Shown here piece after piece: positions 48,029 to 60,509 of a stretch of DNA of 64,000 bases. A program made the position numbers and the translations under genes. Below the pieces are notes generated by a model. The model saw only the letters and a program-made list of their open reading frames with translations. It had not been told where the DNA came from and searched no databases. This DNA is from Ricinus communis. Taxonomy: Eukaryota; Streptophyta; Magnoliopsida; Malpighiales; Euphorbiaceae. The stretch is from NCBI RefSeq assembly GCF_019578655.1, contig NC_063261.1, positions 12,098,446 through 12,162,445 on the forward strand, in the 5' to 3' direction. How positions within the stretch are numbered: the stretch's first letter is position 1; the number at the start of each line of letters is the position of its first letter.

Positions 48029-49193
48029 TGAACGGGTTGTCAAAGCCCTTCAAAATAAATTACTGATTTTTCTAAACTAACTTGTAGAAATAGTGAAACT
48101 AGGTCGAATCCCAAGGGAACCAATGTGAATAGCTTCTCAAAGTTAAATAATAAAAATGGGGGGTTTTCAATGTTTGAAACAAAATTATAAATAAATAGAA
48201 AATAATAAAGGCTGAATATTAAAGTAAATAAAAATCAATCTTAACAAATTTCCAATTCAAGAGTGCTAATTTCATCCAATTGTAATCATGATCATAGGCT
48301 TTAATATCAATTTTTCTATTCAAGTACTTAGTCTACTTATTCGAAAAAGCTGCAACAAGTTAAATTCTCCTAATATAATTGACTCAAACCCAGCATCCAA
48401 ATTAAAATTTACCATTAATCAACTAGGTACAATAGCTTTCTATATCAACTCAATGATAGCATTAAGAATATGAGAATGACTAAACCCACATTAATTAATT
48501 AAGATAACTGCAATTGAATTAACCTTGTTCCTTTATTTCCCTATAGCCTATCATGCAAGCTATGTAATTCGAAAAGGCCGCAATCACACACACATGAGCC
48601 AACTCCTTGCTACTTGTGTCAATCGTTCATAACAATTACGGATCACAAAGTCAAAGTTTAGCAATAGAAAAATCAATATCAAAGTTGAGTCGTCAATTCA
48701 ATCAATATCAAAAATTCATAAATAATAAAAACAAGAAATAAAGAATACTTGAATTAAAGAAGAATTCTGTTAAGCACAAAGCCTCACAAAATCACAATTG
48801 GAATTTATTCACTCTTGAATCAGAAACTAAAAAACTTAGCCCCACATGGTGGAGTAAAAATTCACAAGAAAAGAATTGTAGGAAATAGAAGAAAAATAAT
48901 AATAATCTCAAAGTATCCAGCCCCCTCTACTGCAGATTCCAGTAGGTCACGGATTGTAAGTAGTGGTCACGCCTTATTAAAAATGATCTTCTGCCCAAAT
49001 TTTTGCTCTTCCTCCAAAAGACTTAGTTTCTGATAAGTGATGCCTTAAAATATGTCTTTAGGCTGAATTTCACTCAATCCTTGATATTTCACCATCTAGA
49101 TAAGAATAAACACAATTTTCATAATTAAACACATTATCCAATCAAAATGTAAGGGAATTAAACACAATAAGTATAACTATTTATGATCTATCA
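48029..49193 (-). repeat. 5' LTR of B with 252-bp promoter deletion
   Basis: The plus strand reads TGAACGGG ... GATCTATCA, 1165 bp. Compared with 41873-43289 it lacks the segment equivalent to about 42776-43027, which contains the TATA box and transcription start area. Transcription from this LTR is therefore unlikely. Confidence 0.88.
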
Positions 49194-50218
49194 TTAGGTG
49201 AGCAAATAAGGGACTAACCTAAGGTAGGGGTCTTCAAGTTCCTCAACTATTTGGAAGGGAAGCACATTAGTGCGATCACTAGTCTTAGTTAGGAGGCGTT
49301 TAGTGCCTTAAGTTTTATCTTTAATGCCTTGGTCTTCACATGATTTTTTAACTTTTTTGGTTTCATTCCAGGCAATGGGTTCATTTTATCCTTAGCATTT
49401 GAGGTGAACACACAGTGAGACGCGAGAGCTTACTTTAGTAAGCTTTATTTACTTTATATAGCATGTGGGGTGATCACAAGAATTGCTAAGTTCAATTTTA
49501 TTCTTTCATTATATATGAGTGTGTATTTCTAGGACATAAAAATAAACAAACAAAAAAGGAGGTGAGAAGAATAGAATACCGAAAGGAGATTAAGAAAAAT
49601 AGAAAAAAATCAAGGGGGCCTAAACAAATAATGGCCTTAAAGGCCCTAATACAAATTTATACAAAATTAAATATTTCAGTATAGAAGCATCCATCTTATT
49701 TTTATAGGCATTCCTCTAAAAGTATCAATCATGCATTTTGAAGGGTTAGCACATAAAAAATCAAGAATAAATTAAACATGTCGATCAAATAATTATACAA
49801 TACATAATGTAATTAAAATAAACAAAGTCTAAAACAAATAAATTAAGGCAAAATTAAATAGTAATAAAGTTAGAAATTAAGGTAGAAATTAATTAAATGA
49901 AATATGGAAATAAAAAAATTTTAAAAAATTGTTTGGCCTCATCACAAGGGTAACCTCATGTGGTAAAGGTTGACCTCACGCTAGGTTAGGCCCTCAAGAC
50001 GCCTAGGAGCCAAATGACATCGCTTTGGGATGTTGTGCTCTTTGTTTGAAAAAAAACAAGGCTAAACCCACTTGGTTATAGGCTCCACCCGAGTAAGGAA
50101 AATCCTTAAAAGGGATAGAAAATAAAACGGTGTTGTTTTCACCTAAAACGCATTATTAGGGTTCATTAGACTATTAGATCATGTGTGCTAAGATTGACCT
50201 TGTGTGGGCTCAAGTTCG
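49194..50218 (-). repeat. Tat/Ogre-like LTR O2, middle piece (piece 2 of 3)
   Basis: Follows B's right target duplicate and continues the sequence left of B. It contains 'ggcgtttagtgcc', 'gacgcctaggagccaaatgac' and long AT-rich sequence, and stops at the inverted LTR pair. No coding sequence seen. Confidence 0.5.
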
Positions 50219-52360
50219 TGTTGGGTGCATCAAACATCAAAGAAAAAGAAGTTCTTAGAGCACGGCCATAGAGAGTAACACGGGCATAAACACCAGCCCG
50301 TGTTGGGAACACGGGCATCAACACGGTCGTGTTGGCGGCGACAGGGGGAATTAATTAAAAGAAAGAAGAGAGGAAAGAAAGAAAGAGAGCGGGGGAGAAC
50401 GTCCCAAACCCTAATATTTCTCTCTCTAAGGGTTTTCTGAGCTGGAATCAAGGGAAAAGGAGACTTGGATCAAGGTTTCAATCGGATTTCCTTCAAAGAT
50501 TGAAGATTGGGCGAGGTTTGTTGATTGGTTTTCAAATCGAGCAAGAGGAACAAGAATCGATTCAATTCGAGTAAGAGGAATTGGGGCTGTTTACTCTCAT
50601 CCAAGGCTATAATCGAGTTTCTCTACCTTTACTCATTGTTGTAATTGAATTCTTGTGAATTTTGATAATGAACACGATTAGCTAGATTGATTAAATCCAT
50701 TGGGATTTCTTTACTATGTTGGCTTAATATTATATTGTTGGATTGTTTGAGTTAGTTTTGTATTCTTCTTGCCTTCAGTATTAATAAGATAATGCATTAT
50801 TTATGAGACGTTGTGAATTGTGTGTTTAGATTGCTTTGTGTGATTGAGAAGTCCATCTGGCAATTGGAATTTTGAATAGCAAGAACTGGTTAATAATTAC
50901 TTAGAGATAAAGATAATTAACTAGCCGGATTAAGAATTAACAAAGCTTCATAGAGGCGGATTAAAGCTTAATGCTAATTTAAGAATTAATCGTTAGGAAG
51001 AGATTCCAACTTTAGGTTATTAGGTTTAAGAATTCGGTTATCTCGAGAGAGAAACTGAATTCGGTTAAGAATTCGTCCACGGGTAGCATAATTAGACTCA
51101 CCAATCCTTTATCTTTAGTTTGATTGCCAACTAGTTTAGCTTGGCTTTAAGCATAATAAGAATTCGTCCACGGGTAGCATAATTTGGCAATCAAACAAAA
51201 AATAAAGGATTAGTGAGTCTAATTATGCTACCCGTGGACGAATCCTTAACCGAATTCGGTTTCTCTCTTGAGATAACCGAATTCCTAAACCTAATAACCT
51301 AAAGTTGGAATTTCTTCCTAACGATTGATTCTTAAATTAGCATTAAGCTTTAATCCGCCTCTATTAAGCTTTGTTAATTCTTAATCCGGCTAGTTAATTA
51401 TCCTTATCTTTAAGCGATTATTAACCAGTTCTTGCTATTCAAAATTCAAATTGCCATGGACTTCTCAATCACACCAAGCAATCTAAACACATAATTCACA
51501 ACGTCTCATGAATAATGCATTATCTTATTAAGACTTAAAGCAAGAAGAATACAAAACTAACCTAAACAATTCAACAATATAATACTAAGCCAACATAGTA
51601 AAGAAATCCCAATGGATTTAATCAATCTAGCTAATCATGTTCATTATCAAAATCCACAAGAATTCAATTACAACAATGAGTAAAGTTAGAGAAACCCGAT
51701 TACACCCTTGGATGAGAGTAAATGTTCAATTCCTCTTGCTCGAATTGAATCGATTCTTTTTCCTCTTGCTCGATTTGAAAACCAATCAACGAACCTCGCC
51801 CAATCTTCAATCTTTGAAGGGAATCCGATTGAAACCTTGATCCAAGTCTCCTTTCCCTTGGTTCCAGCTCAGAAAACCCTTAGAGAGAGAAATATTAGGA
51901 TTTGGGATGTTCTCCCCCGCTCTCTTTCTTTCTTTCCTCTCTTCTTTCTTTTAATTAATTCCCCCTATCACCGCTAACACGGTCGTGTTGATGCCCGTGT
52001 TCCCAACACGGGCTGGTGTTTATGCCCGTGTTACTATTTGTGGCTGTACTCCCTAAGAACTTCTTTTTCTTTGATGTTTGATGAACCCAACACGGCCATG
52101 TTTGTGCCCTTGTTGGGAACACGGCCAGTGTTGAAACCAACACGGCCATGTTCAGCTTCCTCATGCGCATACTTAGCTTGTTTCGGTAGCTTTGACGTCC
52201 AATTATGCTACAATTGTTCCCTTTATCATTCTTTGACTTCTTTTGAACCTAATGCACATAAATAGACGCATAGGGTGAGTGTTGGGACCAATTCACATCC
52301 ATATGTCCATAAAATCAATCTTAAAAACCCCATTTAGATGTGTGTATTTTACGCATATCA
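50219..52360. repeat. Inverted pair of G-type LTRs (large palindrome)
   Basis: Arm 1, plus strand, about 50222-51140; arm 2, minus strand, about 51186-52360; a short rearranged centre (51141-51185) repeats 'aagaattcgtccacgggtagc'. The arms share over 900 bases with high similarity by eye. Arm 2 reaches the true LTR terminus (acgcatatca), while arm 1 is cut at the equivalent of 52090. Flanks are gttcg (50214-50218) and gttcc (52361-52365), a 4 of 5 match. No internal region or PBS lies between the arms. Confidence 0.85.
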
Positions 52361-53590
52361 GTTCCCAAGGCCTAGAACTCTCCAAACGAAACAATTTAGG
52401 GCAAAAATTAAAACATTTTAGGCTTAGGACTCCGTCGCCTAACGCATGGAGAGGTGACCTCATGCGGGCTTAGTGGCTCAAGTCCCAAAAACCTCAAAAC
52501 GACACCGTGTAGAGTAAAATATAATTAAGATCCCAAATGACATTGGATAGCGTCTTCAAGGATACCAGAAGCCAAAAATTAGATATTTATAGAAAAATTG
52601 CCAGAAGAATTAAGGAACAAAATAAATTAGTAAATAAATAAATAGAAATAAAATGAAAGAAAATGCAATAAACATGTAACGAATGAGGAAAGTGCAACAA
52701 AGAGTAAATCTTCACACTCAAGTGGTTGCATTGTAATTCTTTAAATAAATAAGTGGATTTGAAGAAAAAGAAAAGGATATTTAGTTAGTAAAACCTAAAA
52801 AAAATTTGCTCAAAAGATAACAAAAAGGTGGTTTTTATTTTCTTTCTAACTAGGAAACAAGGAGAGTCGAGTCTCTCTTTTCTCTTTCTTTTGGATTTTC
52901 TCTTCAAATAAATGACAATAAATTAATCTTCTAACCACTAATCAACTAACCAACCCTTGACTTAGTGGAACAGAGCTTTTATTTATAGGGAGAATTTTTT
53001 TGGTGTTGAAAATAAGGTTTAGAGGGAATATTTTCGCTCATTTTTGCTCCAAAGAATAGTTGACACATCATATGGCGAGGGGATATATGCCTAGATTGAG
53101 CATGCGTAGGCTTAGATCATGGGTAGCCCTAATCTCGTGTTGGCTCGACCTAACTACAGATGGGGTCATGTTGGACTTGCGTGAGGCTTGAACTAGGGGC
53201 CCATGCCCCTAGGGTTGCTTTAGAGCCTTGCAGGGACTCAGTGGATGCACGCGAGTTTAAAGTGAGTCTGCGTGAGCTCAGATTGGACCCACGCAAGTTT
53301 AAGTTGTGGATTTTGGCTTGTTAAACTTTTTCTGACTTTTGAGCCATTCCTTAGTGTTTTAGGGACTAAAATATCCTTTTCTCCTCTTAACTATTTATTG
53401 ATTAAACATTCTCATCATCGGGCTTTATGTAACTCTGACTTCCTAATTTGCATGATGACAGTTTGCTCCTTGCTTTAGAAGAGGAATGCTTAGAAAAATA
53501 ATTTTGAATCAAAGTGTTTTGAAGAGTGTGAGTCTGGTCAAAGCAAAGAATGGTGAAAAAGGTTGTGAAATTCATACCTAGCCTGATGTG
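52361..53590 (-). repeat. Tat/Ogre-like LTR O2, U3 piece (piece 3 of 3)
   Basis: The minus strand has a TATA box (CCCTATAAAT, 52981-52990). A GC-richer block with repeated 'acgcgag/acgcaag/gcatgcgt' words lies at 53090-53300. The start is placed near 53590 because the tandem array typical of the 3' UTR begins there. It is one LTR with the pieces at 49194-50218 and 41301-41872, about 2.8 kb in all. Confidence 0.5.
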
Positions 53591-53607
53591 TTCAGGTAGG
53601 ACAATTC

Positions 53608-53905
53608 CAACATGTTAGGTGCGTGAATGCAATATCTACGTCTTTTGGTGTGTGAATGCAATATCCATGACTTCTTGAGTTGCGTCACTGCAGTTTTAAC
53701 GTCTTCATTGCGTCAGTTGATTTGCCATCTTCTTAGGTTGCACTAGTGCAATACTGGCATCTTGAGTGCGTCATTGCTATTCCGATGTCTTCTTGGGTTA
53801 TGCTGGTGAAATACTGGTGTCTTGGGCGTGTCAATGCTTTTCTGAAGTCTTGGGTGTGTTGGTGTTATTCCGGCATCTTCTTGGATTGCATCAATGTAGT
53901 ACCAG
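53608..53905 (-). repeat. Degenerate 28-32-bp tandem array, 3' UTR of O2
   Basis: About ten units near the plus-strand consensus gttgcgtcaatgcaatactg followed by gcatcttcttgg. Units vary from 27 to 45 bases. The position next to the O2 LTR matches the array of F. Confidence 0.8.
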
Positions 53906-53929
53906 CATAGGAAATCATCATCTTAGCAA

Positions 53930-54740
53930 CCATACACCCTAATAACTATTTTAATTTAAGATATATTAGGAATGCAAGAAAACCACCAGTCATATACCTT
54001 CTATAAAGAATTGCATCATGAGGTAACTGAGTAACTGCCATTCTAGGAGTGAGAAATGAAAATCACTCCATGTCCATAATTGTTGAAGGATTAATGGTCT
54101 CGTGATCTAAGCATCGTCATGGTTTCTAAAGGCCCAACATAGCTCTCTATATAGAAAAGCTAAGGAAGAAAGTCCTTACTATATTGCCTAATAGTTGCAA
54201 ATTCTTATAGAAATAAAAAGATAGATCAATGAAAGCCAACTAGTACTTTTATCACAAAATAGTATTCCAAAAAATAAGAACAAAATATATGCACGGGCAT
54301 GACATTTTAAGAAATGGATGTCAGCTCCAACTAGTATGGCGTCAAAATAAAGTCTGAGCTAAGATAACTTGAGCTGCAATCTCTTTAGTGCATCTGTAGG
54401 CAATTTAAGCCCAAGTCGTCTCTTACATAAGGCTGCCCAATTATATATTAGAGGCCCAATTACTGTTGGATCATCAATAGGAAGTCATATTAGAATAGCA
54501 ACATCTTATAGCATAAGTATGCACTCTCCTATAGGAATATGAAATGTATGAGTCTCTAGTCTCTACCTTTCCACTAAAGCAGTAATGAGATGCTAATTTA
54601 GCTAGAAAAATGCTATATGAACCAATCCATATAATCGAGTCTCTCATAGCAGTGTCACTATACGATCGTCCAAAGATTCCTCAACATGTCTCTTATGCAT
54701 ACTAGAACTATTACGTCTGCATGTGAGCAACGGTTGATCA
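53930..54740 (-). pseudogene. Second plant mobile domain pseudogene (sense in O2)
   Basis: The minus strand at about 54620-54480 reads 'LYGLVHIAFF', then LITALVER (stop) RLETHTFHIPIGEC and DVAILI, 'LPIDDPTVIG'. This is the plant mobile domain signature LxTALVERWRPETHTFHxPxGE...LQDVAxLxGLPIDG, with W and Q codons turned to stops. Farther along, down to 53930, I see no clear match, so the C-terminal half is lost or decayed. Unlike the copy at 26600-27830, this one reads in the same direction as its host LTR. No long open frame remains. Confidence 0.65.
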
Positions 54741-55180
54741 AGTTAAAAGAAGTATTAAAAACTACAATATAGAATAATTAAACATATGTTAATGTAAAAT
54801 AGAACATGAAATTTTGATTTGTATGTAATCGCTTATAGATCTGTACCTAATCGAACCATATAACTTGTGATCTATGCTCATTCTATAAGTGTAATATAGA
54901 TGGATCAAATGACCCTCTTTGTATATAATCATGTGGATGATGCCGTTATGCCATATATTCATGTTTCATTTACATATCAGTGTTATTTACAAACTTTTTA
55001 AGAAGAGCTCTTGAAATTTTATTACGATTGTTGCCTATATTAGCATATACAATACTATTGTGAGTTAACACACTATAACTGCTGATGTAATGCTTGTGTT
55101 AATGCCAATTTGAGGATAAAAAGTAATACAAACACCATTCCTCCCATCACAAATAGATAGCTTACATTTTTATTTGCCCT
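54741..55180. other. AT-rich sequence, no gene seen
   Basis: Lies between the second PMD pseudogene and the Copia LTR; probably O2 internal sequence. Confidence 0.4.
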
Positions 55181-56218
55181 TATGAACCAAGAAAGGAGTT
55201 TGAATTGGTGAATTGTAGAAAAGTTGGAAATTAAAAATCTTGATGCTATAAGGGAGAAAGATAAAGAAGAAAGAGCAATAAAGATTTATAGTGGTTCCAG
55301 TATTTACCAACCCTATACCCACTTCCCAATATCCAATTAGGTATTCACTATAAACTTAATCAGTTACAAATGAGTTTACACATGCTCACTGCAAACTTAG
55401 TGTTTAGGACTCATATTATTACACTCATGTTTTTATGGCTCACACACAACCCTTATAGGAGTTTTACCGAGGGTAACTCTCAAACAGAATGCCAAGTGTT
55501 TTGGCTAGCACTCAAACCTCACAAGAGCATTCAAGCTCTTACAACAACCAAAGATTGTAAAATTAATTATATGAAGAAAAACAATTAATGCACAATAAGT
55601 ATAGACTTTAGAAGGCTGTTGATCAACCATTTAAAGCCTTTAGAGGTTGTTTTTATAGATACCAACCTCGAGAAGCCGTTACACATGAATCTCAGAATTT
55701 AGACAATCTTTTGTTTTAAGACAGTGCATGCACTGTCTGAGTGCAAATCAATGTTGCACTTCTTGCACTGCGATTGAAAATCTTAAAAAGTCTCCAATGG
55801 GTATCTATTGTTGCATAGAAACATTGACTACTTCAAAAGTAACTATTCGCAGTTTGGAACAGTCACAACCCTTTATGAATTTTGCGGTTGCGCCCTTCAG
55901 GATAGCAATCGTGATTTCAGCCTTAGGAGGCCAGTAGCCTCTACCTTAGAATTGTTGGTTTTCGTAGTTGCACTTCCATGGGTGCAATCGTGATTTTTAT
56001 TCTAAAATCTTCAATAGCTTCTCTCTACAAACTTAAGCTTTTTGCGCTTGCGCTTTGAGAGGTTCGATCGCGATTTTTAGATAGACTTAGATTTTGAACC
56101 ATGTGATCTATGGTACTACACAAACAATACTTAAAAGTGCATTATATCAAAACTCAATTTGAGTGTCAAGATCAAAATTAGAGACTTTGGCCTTATGATG
56201 AATCATTTAGGCTAACAA
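55181..56218 (-). repeat. 3' LTR of L
   Basis: The minus strand begins TGTTAGCC after the polypurine tract. The left end is placed at TGCCCTTATGAACC (plus, 55181) by the TG..CA rule and is not certain. The minus TATA box CTATAAAA is at 55651-55658, with repeated gcgattgc/gcgatcgc words upstream of it (55720-56080). Confidence 0.65.
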
Positions 56219-56240
56219 TCTCTCCCTTTTTTATTTTGAC
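56219..56240 (-). other. Polypurine tract of L
   Basis: The minus strand reads AAAATAAAAAAGGGAGAGAT just before TGTTAGCC, a usual Copia form. Confidence 0.75.
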
Positions 56241-56611
56241 TAACAAATTGAGTTAAGAAGATAAAAGAAATAATGTAAAAAGCACTAGACCTAATTTCTC
56301 CCTTTTTAACTTCTAAACTTTTTCCTTTTGTCTTATAATTTTTATTCTTTAGAAGATGTATTTTGACTCCTCCTTAATCCTTGCATACCTTTTAATTATC
56401 TCTCCCTATTTATCAATATTAAAAAGAAGTAAAGGAGAGAATAAATGAGATAATATAAAGAGTAAGACATGAGAAACAAGAACTTCATTAATAAAATATT
56501 ATAAGATAACAATTATCATAAGGGGACCAAATGAGAAACAAACAAATAAAGAACACCTAAAATAGTGAGAAGATGAAAGAAAATATAAAATGCAAGTATG
56601 AATGAATGGCT
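56241..56611. other. 3' non-coding sequence of L
   Basis: AT-rich, between the extra ORF and the polypurine tract. Nothing recognisable. Confidence 0.5.
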
Positions 56612-57636
56612 CTAAATGTTTTGAGAACCACTAGACTCCTCTTCATTCTCTTCATCCTCTTCACTACTTTCATCATCGAATAGCCTCCAAGAATCCAGAT
56701 GACAAGGAGGGATGTCATGATGCTTTTGAATCTCTATAAAATCCTCATGGACATGCTTAAGAAGCTTATAGAATTTTTCAATCCTTTTGGCTTGCTTTGT
56801 CATGAAGATCATCATCTTATCCCTTATGGTGATCTTTCCTTAAGGAACATCCATTTCTTGCTCTGCCTTCTCTTCTTCACTTGGAATTTCCTCAACCTCT
56901 TCTTTCTCTTCCTCTTTAATGTTCAATCTTGTCCTTTTCTTTTCCCTTGCTTACTCCATAGTGGGGATATTGATTTATAAGAATCATTACCCTTGTTCTT
57001 GATGACTTTAAAGTGAATGAAGTATTGGAGGGTGATGTAGTTGGTGCTCATGGGTAAGAGGGTGTTTTAAGTAGGCTAGATTGGTAAGGGCGAGAAGTTT
57101 GAAGTAGTTGGCTATTATAGATACATAGGAAGAAACCAATATGCATCCACATGATGATTTGGCTAGGTGAACAAAGCGGTCAATAAGAAAGTAAGAGAGT
57201 TGAATGGGTCCATTGTTAATTATGCAATAGAGAATGCATAGATCTTTTTAGGTGATCTTCCCATTTCCATCACACCTATCATGTATTGTGAGAGTGATGA
57301 GTCTATGAAGGGTCCAATAAAAGAAGGTTTTGATGTGTTTGGCATTTGAGTTTTTATTTAGTTCGATTTTTATGGAAATACACTTACGAAAACTCACTAG
57401 ACCTACCTACCTCCAATCACCAAGAGTCGTAATTCCTTGATCTTGAAAGTTGAATATATTCCCAAAGTCAGCCCTTGGTAGAAAGAATCTTTGGCCAAAC
57501 ATGTTGAAGGTGATGCCCAAATAACCCAAATCTTCCCCATGCCTCTTAGTAACTTTCAAGGAACTTAAGAATTCCAAAGTGAGTTCATTGTAACCATCCA
57601 CATTAGGATATACAAGTCTATCCATTTGGATGTTTG
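56612..57636 (-). pseudogene. Extra ORF of L, C-terminal part
   Basis: Minus strand from 57636: 'NIQMDRLVYPNVDGYNEL' then TLEFLSSLKV and 'DLGYLGITFNMFGQRFFLP' (to 57407). Decayed stretches follow ('FFYWTLHRLI', 'IINNGPIQLSYFLIDRF', 'VSIIANYF'). The tail 56815-56612 ends in an acidic run (DDESSEEDEENEEESS). YNELTLEFLSS matches the signature of Athila ORF1-like or 'putative plant transposon protein' families, as in D. It joins 62437-62204 once K and one copy of ATGTT are ignored. Its function is unknown. In Sireviruses an env-like ORF can follow pol, but I do not recognise an envelope here. Confidence 0.55.
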
Positions 57637-59047
57637 ATGTGTGCTATCTGTGTTAGCTACAATCTAAGGCAGTGTACCTATCGATGCAGTCTAGCACTAA
57701 TGGCGAGTATCAAGGTCGTATTCCTCGGAAAAGTGAAAGCCCAGAGTTACTCCTTTGTTCTTTGTTATATTAACCTAAAATGAGTGATGAATAATTTCTA
57801 AACTAACTAATAGCTACAAGCTAAGTTCTAAGGGAGATGCAAAAGTAATTGATAACTAAAATAACCAAGGCAAGAGAGCAAACCCAAAGGGAACCTAAAC
57901 TAGTTGGCAATCAAACAAAAGATAAAGGATTGGTGAGTCTAATTATGCTACCCGTGGACGAATTCTTAACCGAATTCGGTTTCTCTCTCGAGATAACCGA
58001 ATTCCTAAATCTAATAAGCTAAAGTTGGAATCTCTTCCTAACGATTGATTCTTAAATTAGCATTAAGCTTTAATCCACCTCTATTAAGGTTTGTTAATTC
58101 TTAATCCGGCTAGTTAATTATCCTTATCTTTAAGTGATTATTAACTAGTTCTTGCTATTCAAAATTCCAATTGCCAAATGGACTTCTCAATCACACAAAG
58201 TAATCTAAACACCACAATTCACAACGTCTCATCAACAATGCATTATCTTATTAATACTGAAAGCAAGAAGAATATAAAACTAACCTAAACAATCCAATAA
58301 TATAATACTAAGCAATATAGTAAAGAAATCCTAATGGATTTAATCAATCTAGCTAATCATGTTCATTATCAAAATACACAAGAATTCAATTACAACAATG
58401 AGTACAGGTAGAGAAAACCTGATTACACCCTTGGATGAGAGTAAACAGCCCCGATTCCTCTTGCTCAAATTGAATCGATTCTTGTTCTTCTTACTCGATT
58501 TGAAAACCAATCTTCAATCTTTGAAGGGAATCCGATTGAAACCTTGATCCAAGTCTCCTTTTCCCTTGGTTTCAGCTCAGAAAACCCTTAGGGAGAGAAA
58601 AATTAGGGTTTGGGATGTTCTCCCCCGCTCTCCTTTTCTTTCCTCTTGCTCTTTCTTTTAATTAATTCGTCTTGTCGCCGCGAACACGGCCGTGTTCCTG
58701 TATGTGTTGGGAACACAGTTTGGTGTTTCTGGCCGTGTTCCCTAAGAACTTATTTTTCTTTTGTGTTTGATGACACCCAACACAGCCGTGTTGGTGCCCG
58801 TTTTGAGAACACGGCCAGTGTTGAAACCAACACGGCCATGTTCAGCTTCCTCATGCTCGTATTCTTGTTTCGGCAGCTTTGACGTCCAATTATGCTCCAA
58901 TTCTTCCCTTTATCATTCTTTGAATTCTTTTGAACCTAATGCACACAAACAGATGCAAAGGATGAATGTTGGGACCAATTCACATCCAAATGTCCATAAA
59001 ATCAATCTTAAAAACCCCATTTAGATGTGTGTATTTTACGCACATCA
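57637..59047 (-). repeat. 3' LTR of K
   Basis: The plus strand reads TGATGTGTGCTATC ... ACGCACATCA, 1411 bp, G type. ACACGGCCGTGTT words lie at 58682-58845. Confidence 0.95.
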
Positions 59048-59067
59048 AATAACCCCACACTTAGCTC
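59048..59067 (-). other. Polypurine tract of K
   Basis: The minus strand reads GAGCTAAGTGTGGGGTTATT before TGATGTGCG. Confidence 0.9.
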
Positions 59068-60509
59068 ATTGCTTATCCTCAAGCAATCAAAAGTAAAATA
59101 AGGAAAATAAACCACTAAGGAACAACACTTAAACTGACAGACAAGCTAGAGAGCTCCTGCACATATCCTTAACAAGCGTAAGTCAAACAAAAAGAAACGA
59201 AGCAATCAATTCAAGTATCACAACCAAGATGCCAATAATTCACAAAATATTGTCTCAACAAAATTATTCAGAACCAACTCCTCCTAGATTCAATCTAAAT
59301 CACTCAAAGTGTTTAAAGGGTAGTGTTTAATCGCTCAATGCATCAACTACTGCCTTACTTATTATATGCTTGCTCTTAAATCCTACTCCTACCACTTATG
59401 GAGAGTCAACAACCATGTCAAGAGGTCTTTATAAGGGTTGTAATGGGGAATAGGTAAGGGTAGGTAAATTTGGTCAGATGTTGAACCTATGGTGTTCTGC
59501 AATGAAATACATAACATGCACACAAATCACAATAATCACAAGGGGTAAATAATGGATAGTAGTCCAAGGTGGGAAATAGGAATCAAGTCAAAATGTTTAG
59601 CTCACTCACTTTCTTTCTTTTCATCACCTTTCCCTCTTATTCTTCTTTTTATATATTTTTCTTCTTTTTTTTTTCTTTTTTTCTTTTTTTCATAAGGGAA
59701 GAACATTCACATAATAGAGTGAATTTCTTTTTTGGATTGAAGTAAGCTGCTACAAGATTCCAAAGCTATTCCCAAGAAAAAAATTCCAATAAAAATAACT
59801 CATTTGCAAAATCATAACCCAAAGCAGAATAAAACTAAGTGGTAATGGAATATGATAGAAAATGGTGAAAGAGGGGGTTATCTACAGAATCAATAAACGA
59901 ATGAAGGCTATTTGGCTAGAATGAAAAACCTAAGTGCCTCTATCATACCAAAGTGTTAAACTCTCCTTGTGGCCCTCCTATGCATTACTGAGCAAGTTCT
60001 AAAAGTAAAGATAGTAAGTGGCACTCTCAACAAGAAATAAATACAAGCATATAAAGTGTATGCTTACAATTTAGGCTCAATTTCTCACAAGTGTGCTTTT
60101 GAGTAGGTTCCAAACAAAAATCATCAAAACAAAATTAAATAAACCAAAGCAACTTAGTGCAAAACTCAAACTAATTATCTTACGTTCTTCCGTAAAACTC
60201 AACACTATCGGTTTTACCCGATCACATGGACATAAACAGGATTTCAAAAGCAAGTCAACAGTAAGAGCATAGAAACAAAGTGAAAAATTTTCAAAATTTT
60301 ACAAAAAATTGCACAAAGAATAAACAAATAACTAAGATGGGATAAATATCACCCAACCCACACTTGAAGGACACACTGTCCCCAGTATATAAAATATAAG
60401 AAATGAAAAAGGAAAAAAAGCTAATATTGCCCTGACTATGGCTCCGGAGTGAAAAGAGGTGCATCGTTAGGGATATCAGGGTGTTGGCTAGTCTGTGGTA
60501 GAGGAGTGG
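59068..60509 (-). other. Internal non-coding region of K
   Basis: Matches the post-pol region of H in reverse, including the central PPT-like block (plus 'cccacacttgaaggacac', 60358-60375) and T-rich low complexity (59640-59695). Confidence 0.75.

Larger units (their letters stand above)
41873..49193 (-). mobile_element. Element B: gag-protease element with deleted RT/RNase H and fused integrase tail
   Basis: Minus-strand order is 5' LTR 48029-49193, decayed PBS, gag (47976-46831), protease region (46830-46098), protease end joined to integrase C-terminus (46097-45429), post-pol region, polypurine tract and 3' LTR 41873-43289. It is flanked by tcagg (41868-41872) and ttagg (49194-49198), a 5-bp duplication with one transition. 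It is an insertion into the O2 LTR. The gag and protease types match the Athila lineage. All parts carry stops or frameshifts. Confidence 0.88.
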
